A stretch of 5,702 nt of DNA from Candidatus Bipolaricaulota bacterium (GTDB lineage Bacteria; Bipolaricaulota; Bipolaricaulia; Bipolaricaulales; Bipolaricaulaceae), in assembly GCA_021159405.1 (NCBI GenBank), contig JAGGRX010000029.1:1-5702 (forward strand), given 5' to 3'. The position numbers and the translations under genes were made by a program. Of the stretch, positions 1-3,489 are shown piece by piece (position 1 is the first letter of the stretch; every line of letters starts with the position of its first letter). Below the pieces are notes generated by a model that did no database searches, was not told the DNA's origin, and worked only from the letters and a program-made list of their open reading frames with translations.

Positions 1-7
1 TGGGCTG

Positions 8-37
8 TTGCGGGCCGGTGGAGCGTGGGGATAAGAT
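8..37 (+). promoter_or_regulatory. Putative sigma70-type promoter of hypB
   Basis: TTGCGG at 8-13 (first three bases match the -35 consensus) is followed after 18 bases by TAAGAT at 32-37 (four of six bases match TATAAT). The hexamer ends 8 bases before the hypB ATG at 46, so transcription would begin at or within a base or two of the start codon. No convincing Shine-Dalgarno sequence lies at normal distance from the ATG; the nearest purine run is the GGGGA at 27-31, too far upstream. This is inferred from sequence pattern only; hypB might instead be read through from a gene to the left. Confidence 0.4.
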
Positions 38-45
38 TTTGCGCT

Positions 46-690
46 ATGCACGAAATCAGGACGGGATTTGGCGATATCTTGAAGCGGCAGCTTGAGCTTG
101 CCGAGCGCAACTACGAGCTCCTTTCCGACCGTGGGGTGCGGGCGATCAACGTCATGGGGGCCATCGGTTCGGGCAAGACCGCCCTCATCCTTCGGATGGC
201 CGAGCGCCTGCAGGGGAAGGGGATCCGGGTGGGGGCCATCGCCGGGGACGTGGCCGGGGACGACGACATGCGAAGGTTCCAGGCGGCGGGGCTCCCCAGC
301 GCCGTGATCAACACCGGGGACGACTGCCATCTGGACGCCCACCGGGTGGGCCATGCCCTGGAGGATTTTCCGCTCTCTGCGGTGGATGTCCTGTTCATCG
401 AAAACGTGGGGAACCTGGTGTGCCCGGCCGACTTTCCCTTGGGCACAGACCAAGACCTGGTGGTGATCTCGGTGACCGAGGGGGACGACATGGTGAGGAA
501 GCACCCCAAGATGTTCGCCCAAACGGACGTGATCGCCATAAACAAAGTGGACCTCGCCGAAATCGTGGGAGTCGACCCCCAGCGGATCGTCGAGGACTAC
601 CGCAAGGTGAACCCGCACGGCCGGGCGGTGCTCACGGATGCCAAGAGCGGTCGGGGGGTGGAGGAGCTCCTGTCCGCCCTGGGGTTTTAA
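46..690 (+). CDS. hypB: Hydrogenase nickel-incorporation GTPase HypB
   Basis: HypB is a cytoplasmic SIMIBI-class GTPase that, with HypA, delivers nickel to the [NiFe]-hydrogenase large subunit. The 214-residue protein is full length. Visible motifs are the P-loop GAIGSGKT (residues 38-45), GDVAGDDD (67-74), the metal-site Cys94-His95 in NTGDDCHLDAH and Cys126 in ENVGNLVCP, the segment VTEGDDMVRKHP (143-154), and the guanine-specificity motif NKVD (166-169). The Cys/His/Cys set matches the interface metal site of Methanocaldococcus jannaschii HypB. There is no N-terminal histidine-rich stretch and no CxxCGC nickel site. I chose the ATG at 46 because family members start with MHE/MHK just before this helix; an in-frame GTG at 25 would add seven residues unlike the family. 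The stop lies one base before hypA. The MGAIGSGKT context and overall wording look archaeal-type, judged from memory. Confidence 0.96.
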   Translation: MHEIRTGFGDILKRQLELAERNYELLSDRGVRAINVMGAIGSGKTALILRMAERLQGKGIRVGAIAGDVAGDDDMRRFQAAGLPSAVINTGDDCHLDAHRVGHALEDFPLSAVDVLFIENVGNLVCPADFPLGTDQDLVVISVTEGDDMVRKHPKMFAQTDVIAINKVDLAEIVGVDPQRIVEDYRKVNPHGRAVLTDAKSGRGVEELLSALGF

Positions 691-691
691 G

Positions 692-1093
692 GTGCACGAG
701 TATTCCCTGGCCCAGTCACTTCTGGAAGGCCTCCTCGAGCACCTCTCTGCCCATCCGGTGGAGGGGCGGATCGTGAAGGTGCATGTCAGGCAAGGGGAGC
801 TGCTCATCCTCTCCGAGGAGGCCCTGAGGGAGGCATGGCGCATCCTCTCGGAGGGGACGCCCCTCGCCGGCTCGGAGCTTGCGATAGAGAAGGTGCCGGT
901 GATGGTACGCTGCCGGGCCTGCGGCTATGAGGGGGATGCCAAGTACTTAGCGGAGGAGGGCTGGCACCAAGCGATTCCCATCCTCTCCTGTCCAAAGTGC
1001 GGGGCGCAGGTGGAGATCCTGGAGGGGAGGGACCTCGCCATCGTCGGCCTCACGGTGGAGGAGCGCCCCAGCCCAACGCTCCCGGCCGGCTAA
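692..1093 (+). CDS. hypA: Hydrogenase nickel chaperone HypA (zinc-ribbon protein)
   Basis: HypA binds nickel through its N-terminal Met-His-Glu and passes it, together with HypB, to the hydrogenase large subunit; a structural zinc site stabilises it. The frame begins at GTG 692, giving M-H-E-Y-S-L-A-Q, the invariant HypA N-terminus with His2 and Glu3. The zinc site is C74-x2-C77 and C100-x2-C103. The 22-residue spacer between the pairs is longer than in Escherichia coli-type HypA and resembles archaeal HypA, which fits the 133-residue length (E. coli-type is about 115). The frame is open 54 bases further upstream, but that part lies inside hypB and the MHE motif fixes the start. Only one base (691) separates it from the hypB stop, so translational coupling is likely; GGGG at 681-684 is a weak ribosome-binding site. 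Its stop overlaps that of the convergent racemase gene. Confidence 0.95.
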   Translation: MHEYSLAQSLLEGLLEHLSAHPVEGRIVKVHVRQGELLILSEEALREAWRILSEGTPLAGSELAIEKVPVMVRCRACGYEGDAKYLAEEGWHQAIPILSCPKCGAQVEILEGRDLAIVGLTVEERPSPTLPAG

Positions 1094-2235
1094 GCGCTGC
1101 ACCGCTCCTCGACCACGATCGGTCCCTTTATCCAACGGCGGCGGGCTGAAAGGAGCACGGGGACGAGCACCGGACAGGCCCAACCGTCCGGCCTCTCCAC
1201 CTCCGGACCGAAGAGCAGCGCCCGATCCCCCCGCCTCACGTTGGGAACGCCGGTGACGTCGGCCATGGCCGTATCCATCCCGATCTTCCCGAGGAGCGGC
1301 ACGGTCCGGTCCCGGATCGTCACCCGCCCAAGCTCCGGCCGCAGGCCATCCCCGTATCCCGCTCCGAGCACCGCCACCTGCCGAGGCCCTGGGGTCACAT
1401 AAAGCCTCTCGTAGCCCACCGGCCAGCCCGGGGGCAGCCTTCGCACCGCCGTCACTTCCGTCCACACCCGGGCCACCGGCCTGAGCGAAAGCGGCGAGGG
1501 CAGCGGTCCTTCCGGATAGCCATAGATCACCGTCCCCACCCGCACCATGTTGAACGGAGGAGCAGTGCCTTCGGGAAAGGCGAGGGCCGCGGCGGAGTTC
1601 GCCAGATGCCGCCAGGGGATCTCGATCCCACGGCAAAGCCAGTCTTCTAGGCACTTCCTGAACTTCCACACCTGGGCACGGGTGAAGGCAATGTCATCCT
1701 GGGAAGGGGCGTGGGCGGAGGAGAGGTGCGAGTAAACCCCGACGAGGCGCACATGGGGGGAGCGAAGCAGCTGCTGTACCGCCTCCTCGGCCTCCTCCGG
1801 GAGGAGGCCGAACCTCCCCATTCCCGTGTCCACGGCGAGATGGACCAAAGCGGGCCGGCCCGCCCGGCGGGCGGCCCGGGGCACCTCCGCCACCATCCCC
1901 TCGTCCCCGATGGGAAGGTGGTACCCCTCCCGGATCGCCTGAAGGAGGGCCTTACCCAGCGGGGGAAGCATGATGAAGATGGGGTGGGAAAGGCCTAGCC
2001 GCCTGAGGGCCCGCGCCTCCGCGAGGGAGGCCACCCCATACCAGTCCACCAAGTCCTGGGAAGCCTCCGCCACCCGCAGGAGGCCGTGCCCGTAGGCGTC
2101 CTCCTTGACCACGAACATCAAGGAGCAGCCGCGGGGAAGCCGCTCCCGCACGGCCACCAAGTTTGCGCGTAAGGCCCAAAGGTCGATCTCCGCCCGGACC
2201 ATGGTCTTCCCATTGCCGGCCGTGCGCCAGCGCAA
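1090..2235 (-). CDS. alr: Alanine racemase (PLP-dependent), atypical C-terminus
   Basis: Fold-type III PLP enzyme interconverting L- and D-alanine, supplying D-Ala for peptidoglycan. Numbered from TTG 2235 (381 residues): PLP lysine K44 in VVKEDAYGHG, TGMGRFG (138-144), HLANSAA (210-216), NMVRVGTVIYG (229-239) with the phosphate-site Arg, the second catalytic base Tyr294 in GAGYGDG, and GKIGMD (316-321). Both catalytic residues are present. Unusual points: Glu follows the PLP lysine where Ala is common, and the end lacks a recognisable YE(I/V)L...RVPR segment, reading VLLSARRRWIKG instead. TTG 2235 is preferred because GGGAGGG lies five bases upstream and codons become GC3-rich from there. 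ATG 2202 gives the usual family N-terminus (370 residues); ATG 2268 has no ribosome-binding site. It lies 64 bases downstream of aee, probably in one operon. A broader-specificity amino-acid racemase is possible. Confidence 0.9.
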   Translation of the reverse strand: MRWRTAGNGKTMVRAEIDLWALRANLVAVRERLPRGCSLMFVVKEDAYGHGLLRVAEASQDLVDWYGVASLAEARALRRLGLSHPIFIMLPPLGKALLQAIREGYHLPIGDEGMVAEVPRAARRAGRPALVHLAVDTGMGRFGLLPEEAEEAVQQLLRSPHVRLVGVYSHLSSAHAPSQDDIAFTRAQVWKFRKCLEDWLCRGIEIPWRHLANSAAALAFPEGTAPPFNMVRVGTVIYGYPEGPLPSPLSLRPVARVWTEVTAVRRLPPGWPVGYERLYVTPGPRQVAVLGAGYGDGLRPELGRVTIRDRTVPLLGKIGMDTAMADVTGVPNVRRGDRALLFGPEVERPDGWACPVLVPVLLSARRRWIKGPIVVEERCSA

Positions 2236-2240
2236 AACAA

Positions 2241-2247
2241 CCCTCCC
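2241..2247 (-). promoter_or_regulatory. Ribosome-binding site deciding the alr start
   Basis: GGGAGGG on the - strand is the strongest Shine-Dalgarno match between aee and alr. It lies five bases before a TTG at 2235-2233, 38 bases before the homology-favoured ATG at 2202, and inside the frame that begins at ATG 2268. Its spacing therefore favours TTG 2235. Confidence 0.5.
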
Positions 2248-2268
2248 TGTCTCAGGCTGAGTGGACAT

Positions 2269-2305
2269 CGGTAACAGCCGGCGAGAGGGGAAATCCGCTT
2301 TACCG
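2269..2305 (-). repeat. Inverted repeat across the aee stop codon
   Basis: On the - strand, CGGTAA (2305-2300, containing the aee stop) pairs with TTACCG (2274-2269). Inside this, GCGG can pair with CCGGC if one G bulges, leaving a loop of about 13 bases. There is no following T-run, so this is not an ordinary rho-independent terminator. It could be an mRNA hairpin between aee and alr, or chance. Confidence 0.3.
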
Positions 2306-3418
2306 CTCGTACACGGCCACGGGCTCTCCCAGCCGTTCCCTTCGGATGGTCACGATGCCGAGGCCCGGGGCCTCAGGGTCGTGGAGCTCCTGACGGCCGG
2401 CCACTATGTGCGAGCCGCCCTCGGCGATGAGCTGAGCCTCAGGCTCTGTGCCCAGGTCCAGGTCGCGGAAGATCACGTTCCGCTCGGCCATGGCGAAGTG
2501 GACGGCGGCCGTGGCAGACAGATTCGATTCCACCATCCCGCCGATCATGTTGGGAACGCCCGCTGCCCGACAGATCGCAGCGATCTCGCAGGCGCGGCGA
2601 AGCCCGCCGGCCTTCATCAGCTTGATGTTCACGTAGTCCACCGCCCCGGCGTGGATGACCCGCCAGGCGTCCTGGGGGGAGTGGACGGACTCGTCCGCCA
2701 TCACCGGGATGGGGGAGCGCCGCCTCACCCAGGCCAAGCCCTCGATGTCCCAGGCGGCCACCGGCTGCTCCACGAACTCTATGCCCAGCTCCGCCATGCG
2801 CGACAGGGCCCACACCGCCTCGGCCCTGGTCCAACCCTGGTTGGCGTCGATCCGCAGGGCAACCTCCTCGCCCACGGCCTCCCGGATCCGGCGCACCCGT
2901 TCCACATCGCGGACCGGGTCCTCACCCACCTTGACCTTGATGGTCCGGAAGCCCTCCCCCACGAGCCTCTTCGCCTCGGCGGCCATCCTCTCCGGGGCGT
3001 CGATGCTCACGGTGAAGTCCGTCTCCACCGGTTCGGCCCGGCACCCTCCCAAAAGCCGCCACACCGGCTCCCCGTAGATACGCCCCACCAGGTCGTGGAG
3101 GGCGATGTCCAGGGCCGCCTTGGCCGGGCTGTTTCCCTCCAGGGCCTGGTCCATCCGGTCCACAAGATGCCCCAGGCGGCGGGGGTCCTCCCCGAGGATC
3201 AGAGGAGCCAAAACGTCCAGGGCAGAGATGATCGTGTCCGCCGTGGCGGCAAGGATCCGTCGGCTGGGCGATCCCTCTCCCCACCCCTCGCATTCGGCAT
3301 CGTCCACCACCCGGACGATGATCTCCTCTACTTCGGAGACGCTGCCTAAAGCAATGGTGAATGGCTTCGCAAGCGGAAAGCGAAACCGGAAGACCTCGAT
3401 ACGTTCCACTGTGCTCAT
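2300..3418 (-). CDS. Dipeptide epimerase, enolase superfamily (L-Ala-D/L-Glu epimerase-like)
   Basis: Cytosolic Mg-dependent enolase-superfamily enzyme (muconate-lactonizing subgroup) that epimerises the C-terminal residue of a dipeptide; the classical substrate is the peptidoglycan fragment L-Ala-D-Glu. At 372 residues it is full length. A capping domain (about 1-125) precedes the barrel. Catalytic K161 and K163 form the KxK of TIKVKVG, and the metal ligands are D191 (DANQGW), E217 (VEQPV) and D242 (ADES). K266 (NIKLMKAGG) is the opposite base, and D319/D321 in FRDLDLG form the DxD that marks dipeptide epimerases by binding the substrate amino group. T136 also fits. In the 20s loop, Gly25 sits where Bacillus subtilis YkfB has Arg24, so specificity may differ from L-Ala-Glu. 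ATG 3418 has a GGGGGAG five bases upstream. It is followed by alr, suggesting joint use in D-amino-acid or murein-peptide metabolism. Exact substrate unknown. Confidence 0.92.
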   Translation of the reverse strand: MSTVERIEVFRFRFPLAKPFTIALGSVSEVEEIIVRVVDDAECEGWGEGSPSRRILAATADTIISALDVLAPLILGEDPRRLGHLVDRMDQALEGNSPAKAALDIALHDLVGRIYGEPVWRLLGGCRAEPVETDFTVSIDAPERMAAEAKRLVGEGFRTIKVKVGEDPVRDVERVRRIREAVGEEVALRIDANQGWTRAEAVWALSRMAELGIEFVEQPVAAWDIEGLAWVRRRSPIPVMADESVHSPQDAWRVIHAGAVDYVNIKLMKAGGLRRACEIAAICRAAGVPNMIGGMVESNLSATAAVHFAMAERNVIFRDLDLGTEPEAQLIAEGGSHIVAGRQELHDPEAPGLGIVTIRRERLGEPVAVYER

Positions 3419-3423
3419 CTTTA

Positions 3424-3430
3424 CTCCCCC
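3424..3430 (-). promoter_or_regulatory. Ribosome-binding site of the epimerase gene
   Basis: GGGGGAG on the - strand, five bases before ATG 3418. It is a strong Shine-Dalgarno match and contrasts with hypF, on the other side of the same intergenic region, which has none. Confidence 0.7.
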
Positions 3431-3447
3431 TTTCTAGGCTCACGCTA

Positions 3448-3453
3448 ATCGTA
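3448..3453 (-). promoter_or_regulatory. Possible -10 element for the aee-alr unit
   Basis: TACGAT on the - strand matches TATAAT at four of six positions and would give a leader of roughly 22-24 bases containing the GGGGGAG site. No good -35 hexamer is visible 16-18 bases upstream. This is a weak call, made because a promoter must lie between divergent genes only 71 bases apart. Confidence 0.25.
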
Positions 3454-3474
3454 CACGGCCCCGAGCACGGCCAC
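3454..3474 (+). repeat. Tandem CACGGCCNC repeat in the divergent promoter region
   Basis: CACGGCCCC (3454-3462) and CACGGCCAC (3466-3474) are direct copies with a 12-base period, about one helical turn. They lie immediately upstream of the hypF -10 hexamer, where its -35 would be, and next to the possible -10 of the opposite unit. This arrangement would suit a regulator binding site, but GC-rich sequence makes chance possible and no regulator is recognised. Confidence 0.3.
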
Positions 3475-3476
3475 CG

Positions 3477-3482
3477 TATAAT
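3477..3482 (+). promoter_or_regulatory. Perfect -10 element (TATAAT) for hypF
   Basis: TATAAT is a complete match to the sigma70 -10 consensus in otherwise GC-rich DNA. It ends seven bases before the hypF GTG at 3490, placing the predicted transcription start at or next to the start codon. No TTGACA-like -35 is seen at 16-19 bases spacing, so the promoter may need an activator. hypF lacks a Shine-Dalgarno sequence, which agrees with a leaderless transcript. Confidence 0.55.
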
Positions 3483-3489
3483 CTCGCCC

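Noticed and set aside
25..45. GTG 25 as the start of hypB
   Set aside because: It adds seven residues absent from the family and has no properly spaced ribosome-binding site; the MHE start at 46 fits homologues.
3..95. Open stretch on + frame 3 ending at TGA 95, reading GPVERGDKILRYARNQDG in part, possibly the tail of an upstream gene
   Set aside because: Low third-position G/C unlike the neighbouring genes, a 50-base overlap with hypB, and no recognised family; too short to support. A second frame ends at TAA 32-34 and is equally weak.
1111..1130. GACC...GGTC hairpin followed by CCTTTA downstream of hypA as a terminator
   Set aside because: Only a four-base stem and no real T-run, and it lies inside the alr coding sequence.
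947..1669. - strand open frame of about 240 codons overlapping alr and hypA
   Set aside because: Low-complexity Gly/Ala/Arg-rich product in another frame of the racemase gene, running into hypA; no family resemblance.
2261..3349. Long + strand open frame (about 362 codons) opposite the epimerase gene
   Set aside because: It is antisense to a clear enolase-superfamily gene with every motif intact. The product is rich in His, Pro, Gly and Arg with no recognisable domain, as expected of a GC-rich shadow frame.
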